Positions 12,664-23,527 of a stretch of DNA of 64,000 bases are shown in pieces. Every line of letters starts with the position of its first letter. The stretch's first letter is position 1. This stretch comes from Cerrena zonata (taxonomy: Eukaryota > Basidiomycota > Agaricomycetes > Polyporales > Cerrenaceae): NCBI GenBank assembly GCA_038087015.1, contig JASBNA010000083.1, positions 1 to 64,000 of the forward strand, read 5' to 3'. A program made the translations under genes and the position numbers. The notes under the pieces are model-generated. The model was not told the origin of the DNA. It worked only from the letters and a program-made list of their open reading frames with translations, and did no database searches.

Positions 12664-14558
12664 ATGGCTTCTAAAGTGCAGGCTGGCGTCGAAAGCCTAG
12701 CAGGCGGTCTCATCGAATGTTTCGCAATAAGCTGTATGTCAGTGAAAATTCGCCCCTAATCCCTATACTTGCCTACGTCTAACACAGTCTTGACTTAGTT
12801 TTTACGGCATCACGATTGCACAAGCCAATGTTTATTTCCGTACCTGTGGACGGGACCCTCAATGGATGAAGTGGATGGCAACCACCGTCATGTAGGCTAA
12901 GGGACTACTCCTATGGGGGGTTCGCAAACTAATGAACAACTCTTTTTAGATTCCTAGAGACCGTACACACTGCTGTTCTGTTACGGAAACTGTATTTCTA
13001 CTCGGTACTAGCGATCAAGAATCCACTGAATTTAACCCATGTTGATTGGTACCTACATCTCTATACTGAGCTAAGGGATGGAGCTGATCGCAGTTTTATC
13101 TTTCTAGGACTATTCCCGTACGTTGGAGGACCTGACCTGAATGACAAATGTATTATAGACTGACGTTCTTGCAATAGGCCGTCTTAATATTACAGGTTTA
13201 TAAAATGATTATCTGGTCTACAACGGAGCTAATATATTATTTACAGAATGTGATTGAAATAATTGTAAACAGGTGCGTCGCATTGCATTTTTTACCAAAG
13301 GCACTCGAATCTCAGCTTGAATCCGTATAGCTTCTATATCCATCGCATGTGGCTATGTTCGTTAATCTCATCTGCAACCCGCTTCCAATCCCTTGAACTG
13401 ACCTTTGGGCGTTAGATAGCAAAAGTATTATGCTTACAATCGGGATGGTGAGACAACACGACAATCTGATTGCACGGAAGTCTCAACACTCCAATAGTTC
13501 TTTATTCTCCTCAGTCGAGATGCCACTTTTCTATGTAGGTCCACTTTCTCCGGCATACTTCGTGTTGGTAACTCTCTAACCAATCACACAGTCACCGCGA
13601 TCAAATCGTGAGCTGCTCCCGAGTCTACGGTCATAAGTACCAAACTTTGTTAACGCCGTGCGATTTGATCAGGGCAACATTTACAACTTTCGGGGATTTC
13701 GATAAGCCTGGTATCAAGGTTCGATATTCCTCTTAACGTTCTTCAAAACCAAAAAGAGAATAATAGTTCCACATGACAGGGTCCTCTCATTGTAACACAT
13801 TCTTTGGCCATCGGACTCGATGCACTTCTGGCAGCATCAATGGTCTATCACTTGTATCGCGACAGAACCAGATTCAGGAGGTCAGTAAACTATTCTATGG
13901 ACGGAAGTAACTATCAACTCAGAATAAGTATAGTACCCGCGGAGTGATCTCTTGGATGATGACGTACTACGTGAATACCGGTGTTGTCCTTGCGTAAGTT
14001 AGCTTAAGAGATGGTATTGAATTATGGTCCTCACACTATCAAACTTAGAGCACTAACACTTGCTATTCTGGTGGCGGTATGTATTGTCAAGCTTGTACCA
14101 TTGGCTTATGGTCTTTATCACTATTTACAGTACCTCGCTGCACCCAAAAGCCTCCTGTATGCCGGCTTCATCGATATCTACGGTAAAGGTAAGCATGTTG
14201 ATATCTTGATCCCAGATGGACTCAGCTCAATATGAATCTCTCCCAGCCATGGCTAACTCGCTATTTGGAGCGTGAGTACCGACTTTCTTCGTCGAATGAT
14301 TCGTCATTGAACCTCCACATAGACTCAATTCGCGACAAGTGATACGAAACAAGATATCACCGGTTACAATTATCAGCACCAATGCTTACGCCGAGAGTAA
14401 TAATGGTTCAACTGGTTATGGGATAAACATGAATGCAGTAAGTTTACTTTCGTATCATTCAGCACAAGATCCAATTTCTCACACGGGTTTCAAAAATTTA
14501 GGTTCAAGTAGAAGTAGAAGTCAGCACGGAAACGACAAAAGTGATGGATCCTCTATAG
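12664..14558 (+). CDS. DUF6534-type membrane protein A
   Basis: First of four tandem paralogues in an agaricomycete-specific family of unknown function. Splicing 18 exons yields about 307 residues. The order is: hydrophobic N-terminus (LAGGLIECFAISC), FYGITIAQANVYFRTCGRDP, FLETVHTAVLLRKLYFYSVL, FYIHRMWLYSK, GLDALLAASMVYHLYRDRT, TRGVISWMMTYYVNTGVVLA, YLAAPKSLLYAGFIDIYGK and ANSLFGALNSR. The last is the family's most recognisable block. About seven membrane passes are likely. Microexons of 10 nt (13108-13117), 18 nt (13178-13195) and 16 nt (13592-13607) are required to keep the frame. Every intron is GT-AG and about 45-80 nt. No stop or frameshift, so probably functional. The cytoplasmic tail is short and acidic. 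A 5.8-kb island separates it from paralogue B. Confidence 0.88.
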
Positions 14559-15055
14559 TGTTGGTAACTTGAAGTCATTATCCCAGTCTCCTTTTGTATT
14601 ATGCCTGTTTACCACAGTCTGTGATGTAGCAATGATGAAATGAACAGATGTTTTGATGTTCGAATACTAGACTTGCCTAATATGGAACTCGAATATGCCA
14701 CTGCGCGGCAAATGCTTGCTCGATCGTTTATTGGCTTGCCATTTCTCTCTCCCACACAGCCTACATCTACGAAATAGATTTCGGACTCTGGAGGACAGGC
14801 GTGCTTCAGAGGCATGTTACCGTCCCTAGGACGAACATCTGAACAAGCTAGACCAGAACGGTGTTTTTCTTTAGGAGAGATTGATTGTAGAGAGAATATT
14901 ATTACAAAGAAATCCTCAGCAACACTCCAGTCTTCTACTCAACCTAGTGCTTGAAGGTACAGTATCGTTAATATTTCCTTATCACCCCTAAATGCATGTG
15001 TCACAGATGAGGATTGAGTAATGCCAGTTCAATTCGGTCATCCCCTACCTCTTCT
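14559..15055. other. Intergenic between membrane gene A and acidic pseudogene
   Basis: No supported gene. Short frames on both strands show no conserved motif. Confidence 0.4.
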
Positions 15056-15862
15056 ATGCCTGCCTCGATGCTCCCCTCCCCTCCAGCCACTCGTTCACGC
15101 ACACGAAGAACCTCGAGTGAACACCCTCAACCAGATCCTTCATTGTCAACCTCAAGCAAAGGTAAAGGCAAGCCAAAACAAGTAAAGTTCAGTAACAATA
15201 TCCAAGTTAAGCTGATATACCCAGATCTCAACCTTGAGAGTGATCTCTCAGACCTCACTGAAGTAGATGAGACGATCATGCCCATCACCCCAAGCCCCGC
15301 CCGACTGCGTAGCAAGGGCGACAAATATCGCTCGAGTAGCCAGCAAAGTCAATCGGGCAATGAAGGGCCTGCAATATTGAACTTGGGGAGGAGAGTGACA
15401 CCGAAATGGAAAGCGTAGGGCAAGATTGTTACTTTGAAAGAGGAGAGTACCAAGGGTGAAGAGAATGAACTAGAGGCTAGCAATGCCGATGAACCTCTGG
15501 AGGACCAACCGGATGCTTCTTCGAGAGTGAGACGGACGCCAATGAAGAACCGATTACAATCTCGACAATTACAAATGTTAATGCCACCCAGTGACAGCGA
15601 TGACGAAGGCGGCGATGATCAAAGCGTTGACATCGAACAAAGCGTCAATGGGAATTCAGATGCAGACAATGAAGAAGAGGCTGCTGATGCAAATGTATGG
15701 GAGGGTAGTGAGGTTGGGGATGAGGAGGCTCTACTTTCACAACCCAGAACACTGAGGAACGGAAAGGTTATTGAAGACGATCCGTTTGCAGACGACTTGC
15801 CCGAGTTAACCGAAGAGGAAGAGGAGGGGAGGATAGTTTATAGGAACAATAGGAAGATGCTG
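15056..15862 (+). pseudogene. Acidic, Ser/Arg-rich protein fragment with premature stop, 5' part
   Basis: An open frame beginning MPASMLPSPPATRSRTRR runs to TAG at 15416-15418. It then continues in exactly the same frame for another roughly 150 codons (GKIVTLKEESTKGEENELEA onward) to the left end of an inserted element at 15863. The protein is low-complexity: Ser/Arg/Pro-rich first, then long Asp/Glu tracts (SDSDDEGGDDQ, NEEEAADA, ELTEEEEEGR). This resembles the disordered N-terminus of a chromatin-associated protein, but I recognise no domain. The in-frame stop is not removed by any intron of reasonable length. With the insertion, this argues for a dead gene. It could instead be a live short protein ending at 15418. 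Confidence 0.5.
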
Positions 15863-15901
15863 CTACATCAGGAAAAACCCAATTCAGTATTTAGTACAAT
15901 A
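15863..15901 (+). repeat. Left terminal inverted repeat
   Basis: 39 bp matching the reverse complement of 17838-17876; the first 20 bp are identical. Confidence 0.8.
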
Positions 15902-17837
15902 TAGTGCTAAATAGTGCTAAATAGTCAACATAGTCAGGATTCCACTAATTACAAACCCCCCACTATTTGAAGTACTATTAAAGCACTATCAAAGTACTAT
16001 CAGAGCACTATTTTTCCACTAGTTTGCACTTTTTAGAAATATTTCTCTCTATTTCCATTTCTCTCAAGTCAAAATTAGAGAACAGCAAAAGTCAATTTTA
16101 TTTGAAATACAGTAAAACAATTACAATAAGATAGTGCTAACAATAACAAAAGGGGATATATAGACAAAGATAGCACTGAAAGAGTCTATGAGCAGATGAT
16201 ATGAAGATATGAAGATGCAAAGAGCTTACATTGAGTTGACAAAGATAAGGAAACTTGAACTTGAATATCAGAAGGTCTAATTAAAAGTAAAATAGCTTGA
16301 TGACTTACCAGAACATTGAATATTGCACCAAAAAGCAGTGAGAATAGGTGGATAGGGTACCAGAAGGTAGTGTGAAGTACATACTCAAAGCAAACAAAGA
16401 TAGGATGAAAAGGAATAGCAGCAAAAGGAGAAGAGACATGGGAGGAAAGAGAGAGAGAGAGAGAGAGGATGTGGGCGAAGTTTCGAAGTCAAATGGCAAC
16501 GTGGCAGGGCGCTTGAGGCGGCGTTGGAAAGCCGTGATCCGGGGCTTTCCGACGCACTCTCAACGGCGCTGATCGGATCACAGGAACAGGGGATATGATT
16601 AGATTGGTCCCAGACTATCTCCAATCTACCAAGCAACTTAAAACTTGAGAATCCTTGCTGTTTCTCTACATTATAGGGACATATTATATATCATTAGAAC
16701 CGGATTTTTGAGGAGATTCTGAATATGATATCCATATGTCAAAATTATAGATACTTTATCAGCTATCTTAGAATTACTTTTACAGAAATTGAGAGAAATA
16801 TTTAGAATCTTCAATTTGTCAAAGTTTAGTTTCAATTTCAGGTATCTGAAAAGCACTAATCTACTGTACTATACAACCAGCTTAGCTATATTCATAGTTG
16901 ACATCAAATTTGATATGATTCCTGGCATTATTTTGTGGGTAATTATTATAGTAGAATATAGCTGTAAAAATTATAGAAGTTTTTGGCTAAAGATCAAATA
17001 ATCATATTTTAATTGAATTCAATTAGCAATATAAGGGAAATGCCTAATTTTATATAGTATTTCAAAGTATCAATAGCAAATAAAAGTGCTAATTTAATGC
17101 TAATTTAAAAAAGGGATTTTTCCTAATGCATATTTTGATATAGTAGCTTTCAGGTTATAGACCAGTGCTACTATACTAGAGCAATGTTACATATTCTATA
17201 TCAACAATTTCACTAATAAAGCTACATTTAATACTATTATTTATTTTTAATATATTTTAGATGATATTATTTTATGGCTAGTAATTGTTTTACAGTTAGA
17301 AAAGCTACTTTGTGGTCAATAAAGTGAGAGACAGTGTACAATAGTAGTAAAAATAGATCAGATAATCTCAAAATAAATATTATATTTCTCTATAGTTAGT
17401 ACAATTATTGTGCAGTCAGTACAACAAAAACTGTAAGAAATGATATGCAAGATTAATAAATATTATAGTCTAACAAAATTATTTTGCAATTAGTAATACT
17501 GAAAAATGATAGACAAGGTTAGTATAGCTATAATAATATTTTCATTAGATATTATTAGAAATTTGAGAAAGATTAGAGTTCAACTAGAGCTATCACAATT
17601 GAGTATATTTCAATCAGCACATATCAGACAGAGGGATTTTTTCTAATATTTCAAAGTAAGTTATCAACTATTTTGCAGATATCATAATTATAACAACTAG
17701 TTTATATAATATAGATTTTATTATTTATATGCAAAGATATATAGTTTGCATAGTGAGAATAGTAATTTGCTAATGAATTTAGTAACTGTAGGAAAAAAAT
17801 AGTATTGATAGTAGTCTGATAGTAGTGATAGTGATTT

Positions 17838-17876
17838 TATAGTACTAAAAAGTGATTTGGGTTTTTCCTGATGTAG
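17838..17876 (-). repeat. Right terminal inverted repeat
   Basis: Mirror of the left repeat; ends CCTGATGTAG. The host sequence resumes with TGTTTATC. Confidence 0.8.
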
Positions 17877-18010
17877 TGTTTATCTTGATGCCGAGGGCAA
17901 TACCGATGATGAGGAGGAGGATGTTGATAGTTGTGAGCCAAGCGAGGATTCTGATGAAGTAATCATTAGGAGGAGGACGATGGTATATTTTGTTCCGTTT
18001 CTTGTTTGCA
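17877..18010 (+). pseudogene. Acidic pseudogene, 3' part beyond the insertion
   Basis: Directly after the element one frame reads VYLDAEGNTDDEEEDVDSCE and continues acidic (PSEDSDEVIIRRR), matching the composition of the frame interrupted at 15862. Simple removal of the element with either candidate target duplication does not rejoin this frame. The gene therefore carries at least one more frame-changing lesion or an unseen intron. It fades out by about 18010. Confidence 0.4.
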
Positions 18011-18052
18011 TCTATTTTTGTAGAAATGAGACACTGGCATGCACGTAGAAGT

Positions 18053-18114
18053 CTGTAGATAGACACAAAAGAGTTGTACTCAGACACGGTGCGCGGAAAG
18101 CATGGAAAACATCT
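18053..18114 (-). repeat. Direct repeat, intron-less copy
   Basis: Carries the same 28-bp and 34-bp blocks as 18127-18237 but directly joined, without the 49 bp that separates them there. On the minus strand the missing 49 bp has GT-AG intron borders. Confidence 0.7.
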
Positions 18115-18126
18115 AATAGTATTTAC

Positions 18127-18237
18127 CTGTAGATAGACACAAAAGAGTTGTACTACTACAAGTTAGAAAGAATTGGGAAACGTAAGTCTAAGAGATCTCA
18201 CCTCAGACACGGTGCGCGGAAAGCACGGAAAACGTCT
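18127..18237 (-). repeat. Direct repeat, copy with intron-like 49-bp insert
   Basis: Blocks at 18127-18154 (identical to 18053-18080) and 18204-18237 (two mismatches to 18081-18114). On the minus strand the 49 bp between the shared sequences starts GTGAGATC, has CTAAC about ten bases from its end, and ends TAGTAG, as fungal introns do. Confidence 0.7.
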
Positions 18238-18556
18238 GAGGGGAGGAAGACGAAAAGACAACAAGATATAAAGTATCTACACTACCGGAAGTTCAGAAGT
18301 AAACACGCGGATGGAATCAAAGTCATAATGAGCCAAGCAGAAGAAAAGGCCAATGGCGTAAAGAGAGCAACTCGTGCTGGAGACCAAAGGATAGGAAGAA
18401 CATATAAACAACACAGGAAAAGGTACGAGTGATGGACAATATGAGACGGGAGGGAATGATCACAAGTGACCGGATAAGGAAACTATACTAGAGGGAAGCG
18501 GATGTTGAATACGGATGGTACTGGACTATCCGGATGGTAAGCAGTCGGATGGGAAG

Positions 18557-18607
18557 CATCCAGATGGTGGCTGTGCAAAAAGCGTCCGGATGGCGGCTGT
18601 GCAAAAG
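18557..18607. repeat. Two tandem roughly 26-bp units
   Basis: Units 18557-18582 and 18583-18607 share the core GGCTGTGCAAAA preceded by TCCGGATGG-like sequence. More degenerate CGGATGG copies lie just upstream from about 18515. No gene is evident. Confidence 0.6.
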
Positions 18608-19367
18608 CATCCGCTTTGGACGTCCGGTGGCTACGCACGGATTGGTATTCCAACAATTTTACTTACTAACAACATTTCTAGTCGATCTGACAGTAGCTAA
18701 TACGAAGACTCTGATCCGTCTTCGTCGAGATAATCTCGTCTGACTGTGCAAGTCTCGGGATCTCAATCCTACAGGAATGAAGCCTCAGTTAGCAAAAGCC
18801 CTTTTCCAATGGTGGGACAAACATTCTAGCGAATTCACCTCGGCGCCATCATCAGCACACACCACTTGGCCACCTTCTACAGCTCGACCTCGGCCTAAGA
18901 GGCGCACTCATAGTAAGAGTGAGTGCATGCCGGGGGGAATAGGAAAGTTGAGATCATGAAGCTCAAGTCGGAGGGTCAGAGGAACTGCGGAAACAGATAA
19001 TGAATCTGAGGTCGGGGCGGACCACAGAGTAGCATACCTTCTAGTTTATGCAAAGTCTGAAGCAAAGGAGACTTGCAATTGTTAATGCCTCCGCAGGAGA
19101 TGCCATACCAGCGACATTTCAAGATAGGATGCTTGCGTGAGAGAACCAACAGTGACAAGAGCCATTGGGGAGAGAGGGAGAGATTGATATACTGATAGGA
19201 CTCCTAGTTCGGAGGTGCTGAGGCTTCAAGTCAAATTGTGCGACAGCAAAATGATATACCCAAGCCTAGGTGTTCGCTCCACCTGAGCGTTGAGCATCCT
19301 TAGGAACCACGCGACGAGCGAAATACCACCAAAGGAGGAGCAGCACGAGCAAGCACCGACAAACAGA

Positions 19368-19418
19368 ACCTTGCAAATCGCATGAAAAAATGGAGTCAAG
19401 TTGGACCTTGAGCGACGA
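19368..19418. repeat. Dispersed direct repeat, copy 1
   Basis: About 50 bp starting ACCTTGCAAATCG, then ATGAAAAAATGG, TCAAGTTGGA; matches 19561-19612 with a handful of mismatches. Confidence 0.65.
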
Positions 19419-19560
19419 CGAGAGCGCTCAAAATACGTGAGCAACCTTAGTCAGATGTAGCCACGCGATTAGCCAAATATTGCCAAATACGTACAAGTAG
19501 GTAGCTCAAAACAAAGCAGATACAAGCAATCCAGGGCATGATCAAATACGTACAAATAGG

Positions 19561-19612
19561 ACCTTGCAAATCGAATGAAAAAATGGGTTCAAGTTGGAGT
19601 TTGGGCGACAAT
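19561..19612. repeat. Dispersed direct repeat, copy 2
   Basis: Second copy of the 19368 repeat, 193 bp downstream in the same orientation. Both are accompanied by a nearby CAAATACGTACAA motif (or a variant of it). Confidence 0.65.
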
Positions 19613-20327
19613 GTGGGCGTTTATTACACGTGATTCTCCTAGACCACATGATTTATGAAAAACGACGCGTCTAGTTGGCCCGGGAGATACTTGCTCTAAT
19701 CGAGCAAGAATGCCAATGTTTTGGAGTTCGAGCGCTTTGCCGTACTAGTATGTAATTCAATTTCACTAACACCGTGACTCTGGCTGCCTAGTACTATCAC
19801 TTGCCAATGATTTCTACATGCCGAAACACAAAACCAGTGTTCGCCAAGTTTCCCATCTTACGTGGTGGATACCGACTAGCTTTCCGTCATGTTGCTACGT
19901 ATTGATGCATGATGCAGCATGTCAGCGTTTCAACCTGTCCATATGATCAAATGCATATCGCCCAGGTCAACCCCATCTGGTTCGTGCATCCTAGTCGTAA
20001 CAGTATCACTCAAGCTTCGATATTTCCATGTTGCGCTCACTGTTCACGAAACTACTCAACCCTCTTTGTTAGCCAACATATACCCACGGCCACCTTTTAC
20101 GGCGGACGCTACAACGTTCTTCGACCAGTCAAAGCTAAATCTGTTCAGTCTGCGAAATGATCATTTCGAAGTCAATGTCAACGTAATATCCCCTCCATAG
20201 CGCCAGAATCATTGACAGATGAGAAACTCAATTATGGCGGGTACTATACTTAAAGAGTCTGATGTATCAGACTCAAGCTACCCACATTACCCTTTGTTAG
20301 TGTTCTGGTACAATAGTGGTCTCCTTC

Positions 20328-22156
20328 ATGTCTTCCATCGACTCACTTGCAGGTGGCTTTATTGAGAGCTACTCAATCGGTTGTATGTCAGTACATCCTT
20401 CCCCATCTCCCATAAGATGCGAAGTTGATCTATTTCCCTTTAGTTTCTACGGGATTGCCATTTCACAGGGATATGTCTACTTCCGCACCTGCGAACGGGA
20501 TCCCCTTTGGATGAAGTGGATGGCGGGAACAGTTCTGTACGCCCTCACGGTCAAGCTAATAGTCCAAATGGTACTGACATCTCATTCATCAGGGTTTTGG
20601 AAACTTTCCATACGGCCTTTTACTTACGACAAATGTACTTCTACACTGCTCGAGCTGTAGCCAATCCATTGAATTTGGGAACTGTCGATTGGTATGTGTT
20701 ATGTACTTATATGATCATGTCCGCCCTAACCGCTCCCGGACTAGGAGTGTATCTGTTTGTTTAGTCCTGGAGGTTCGTTTTATACCTTTCGAAGAGAATG
20801 TGTGATGTTAATGTTTGAACAGATTGTAATCGAGATGATAGTGGACGTGTAGGTGATGTCTCTATATGATCTCTACAACATTTCTAAAGATCCGTTCATA
20901 GCTTCTACATCCATCGAATGTGGTCATGTGTGTTTCCTCTCAGCTCACTCCCAGAAAATGCCTCATCTTGACTTACAGTTACCAAAAATGTCGTGCTTGC
21001 TGCTTTCATGGTTTGTCGTGCGTCTTGGGAGCAATATGCATATTTTCATCCGCTTGTGTTGTAGGTCCTGATTCTACTTGCCCGACATGCTACGTTCTTA
21101 TGTGGGTACCCTCAATTCTTAACAATGTGATCAGTGACTCATTGTCCTAAACAGATATCGCAGCTCAAACGTACGTCATGGGATTATATTGTAAATTGCA
21201 TACAATCTACAATCATGGGAACAGTGCAATATCTGAGTCTTGGGTGGATTTTGAACGACCTGTCATGAAGGTTTGTAACATTTATCATTTTCATCTGGAC
21301 TCAGATGTTAATTATGTACATGATGATCCGAACAGGCTAATGTTCTTTCTACTTTGTGTCTGGTTATCGTACTAGATATTACGGTGGCTTCAACGATGGT
21401 TTATTATCTCAACCGTGGTAGGTCGGCAATGCGGAGGTGAGCATGAAATACCATAGTCTTTTCAGCTCTCACCGTTAGGACTTGTCGAGAATAGGACTCG
21501 AGGTGTTGTAACTTGGCTTGTGATGTATTATGTAAACACTGGTGTTATCATGGCGTAAGTACCCATGATAAAGTCCCGCGAGTATCGGAGGTACTGATAG
21601 TCATACATCTAGAGCCCTTGCGGTTGCAATTCTGATAGCCGTTAGTATCAGCTTCATTCCACAAATTCACTGATAAACATTCTCATGACATCCACCAGTA
21701 TCTTGCTGTGCCCGGTAGTCTGTTGTACGCAGGGTTTATTAACATTTATGCTAAAGGTACGCGTTATAACCTGTTTAGCGTCCAACTAAAACCCACCACA
21801 TACTGATTACCCTTATTCAGTGATGGCGAATTCAATATTCGGAGCGTACGTAGTTGCGTGGTCAGAAATACGCCACAAGTCTTAATCTATTGCGCAGGCT
21901 CAACTCGCGACAAGTATTAAGGGCAAAAATGGCAGCTCCGGTCATCATTGACACGAATGCATATGCGCACGAGCCGACGTCTTACGGGATGGACAGTGTA
22001 AGCCCTAGCTTTTAAGATTCGAGTCTATCTAAAAAGGTTGCCTTAGATTCGTGTCGAAGTCAGTCGGGAGACGAGAAAGACGATCGAATTGTTGGTAAGC
22101 AATATTTCCTGGCGGTTATATGGGAAGCAACTCATCGTACGCAGGATAAATCATAA
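20328..22156 (+). CDS. DUF6534-type membrane protein B
   Basis: Second tandem paralogue, about 300 residues. Start MSSIDSLAGGFIESYSIGC, then FYGIAISQGYVYFRTCERDP, VLETFHTAFYLRQMYFYTAR, FYIHRMWS, ARHATFL, ITVASTMVYYLNRGRS, TRGVVTWLVMYYVNTGVIMA, YLAVPGSLLYAGFINIY and ANSIFGALNSRQ. The exon layout mirrors gene A except at 20745-20772. There a single 28-nt exon replaces the 10-nt plus 18-nt pair of A, C and D, so one intron is precisely absent. The intron before TRGVVTW needs the acceptor at GAATAG, because the nearer GTTAG leaves a stop. No lesions; probably functional. End taken at TAA 22154-22156 after a last short intron. Confidence 0.87.
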
Positions 22157-23527
22157 TATGCGGGTGATGATTACTCATTATTATCTTTCTGTTGAAAAAT
22201 TGTATTTGGAATTGTTACTTATGACGCTCTGTGACTAGTCCTGGCTTTGAGGGAATAGGTGTTGCGCATGGTATGGATTTCCGCTTGAGAAAATTGGTGA
22301 GGAGTACAGGAACATGATAATGGTCGCCCTGAGTCTGCAGAAGTAAACCCGTGGCAAGCCACAACCCCTGGTACCTTCGTTTACATACCTCGGAGGGCTT
22401 TGATAACCGCGATTCCGAGGCCAATGTGAATGATTATATCGTGATAAAACATAGCGGTATGCCAACTTATGCCAGCTGGTACGCCTGGATATATATTTGT
22501 GGCATTACAGAACTCTTACAGAACTCCTCTATCTTGCATCGAGTCTGAATCTGCACCCTCGGCGGCGCCCTTATAGGGGCTAGGATAAGGCACCTCGGGA
22601 TTTTCATGCAGCCTCGGAAGAGATCGATCGCCCGAGCCAGATTGAGCGCCCAGAACCTTGACTCGCACAATATCATCGCAACTGCCCATTTCTCCCTTTA
22701 TAGGAAACCTGACCTTCTTCCGCAGGCACCATTTCTGCATTCAGACTAGCTTGACCGATCTGTCCTTGACGACCGCGCTGATCGCGTGTTGCGACTCGTA
22801 CAACTGAACAAACCATCTCTTGGCATGCGTCGTGTACAGATGTTGTCGATACTTTTGGTTCTGAATCATACAGGGTGTTGGTCGTGCATTCGTACCTACT
22901 GATGTTCCACTCTCCATTCTCGGAATCGGAATGCTTTGCGGCTGCAGGACTTTGGGCCAACTGATCAGTTTCCGCCACACACTTGCTTCTTTTCCTTTGT
23001 ATCGCATCAGAGAAAAGACTGGTTTGTCACAAGACTCATAGCGCATATGTCAGTTGCTAACCTCTGAGACCTCTAATCAGCCTGCGAATAAACACTAACA
23101 TTCTCACCCAAGACATGTGTTCCGTTCGCATTGAACGTCTGCGGTCCGCTGGCGTTGTTGGACCGACCAACCCCTCTAGGATGGTTTGCGCCTGATTCGC
23201 TGGGAATTCATTTTCGGGGAACCGAAGTGGTGCGCGGAAGCGCAACCAAATTTCCCACTGTTATCCAAGTAGGGCTAGAGAGTTGCAGATGGTTTCGGCT
23301 GAATGGTGTTACCCGCTTAGCTCCACAGGCCCACTCCTCTCAACGGTAGTCCATATTGCGGACGGCCGCGAGCACCAATCTACAATCTTAATTAATGTAT
23401 ATACACGTGCGGCAAGGGCTAGTAGACTTTCGTTCTCGGACATCTTATTTTTGTCCCGAAGGTTCTCAACCGAAACCATCCTCTCTTCTTTACAACCATC
23501 TTGGTCCTGAGGTGTACACTAGACATC
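22157..23527. other. Spacer between B and C with possible minus-strand gene relic
   Basis: Several minus-strand frames look protein-like rather than random. One around 23080-23270 (WEIWLRFRAPLRFPENEF, then GLVGPTTPADRRRSMRTEHM) ends at a good GTGAGA donor. Others lie at about 22690-22960 (AETDQLAQSPAAAKHSDSEN) and 22516-22740 (acidic, Pro/Ser-rich end). I could not chain them into one clean frame, so this may be a decayed or unusual gene. No domain recognised. Confidence 0.35.

Larger units (their letters stand above)
15863..17876. mobile_element. AT-rich DNA transposon with 39-bp terminal inverted repeats, non-autonomous
   Basis: The left end starts CTACATCAGGAAAAACCCAA; the right end is its exact reverse complement for 20 bp. 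Similarity continues to about 39 bp with four mismatches. The interior is very AT-rich, unlike all neighbours, and has no long open frame, so it encodes no transposase. Subterminal regions are full of short motifs related to AGTGCTA/AGTACTA in both orientations, a pattern common in cut-and-paste elements. Possible target duplications are TG outside the repeats, or TA if the repeat is counted from CATCAGG. I cannot assign a superfamily. Confidence 0.75.
18608..20327. other. Gene-poor island before membrane gene B
   Basis: No supported gene. It contains the dispersed direct repeat listed separately (19368/19561) and several short, domain-less frames. The sequence looks like decayed coding or transposon debris. 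Confidence 0.45.

Noticed and set aside
13092..13300. Apparent stops in gene A between the third and seventh exons
   Set aside because: They fall in introns once the 10-nt and 18-nt microexons, conserved in C and D, are recognised.
16300..17000. Short frames inside the AT-rich element as a possible transposase
   Set aside because: All are under 90 codons, low-complexity and lack catalytic motifs.
17845..18087. Minus-strand frame with a hydrophobic stretch resembling a membrane segment
   Set aside because: It is the antisense of an Asp/Glu-rich coding strand (GAT/GAG codons read backwards give Ile/Leu), so the hydrophobicity is an artefact.
21440..21515. Apparent stop codon making gene B a pseudogene
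   Set aside because: Using the acceptor at GAATAG rather than the nearer GTTAG removes the stop and restores the conserved TRGVVTW block.
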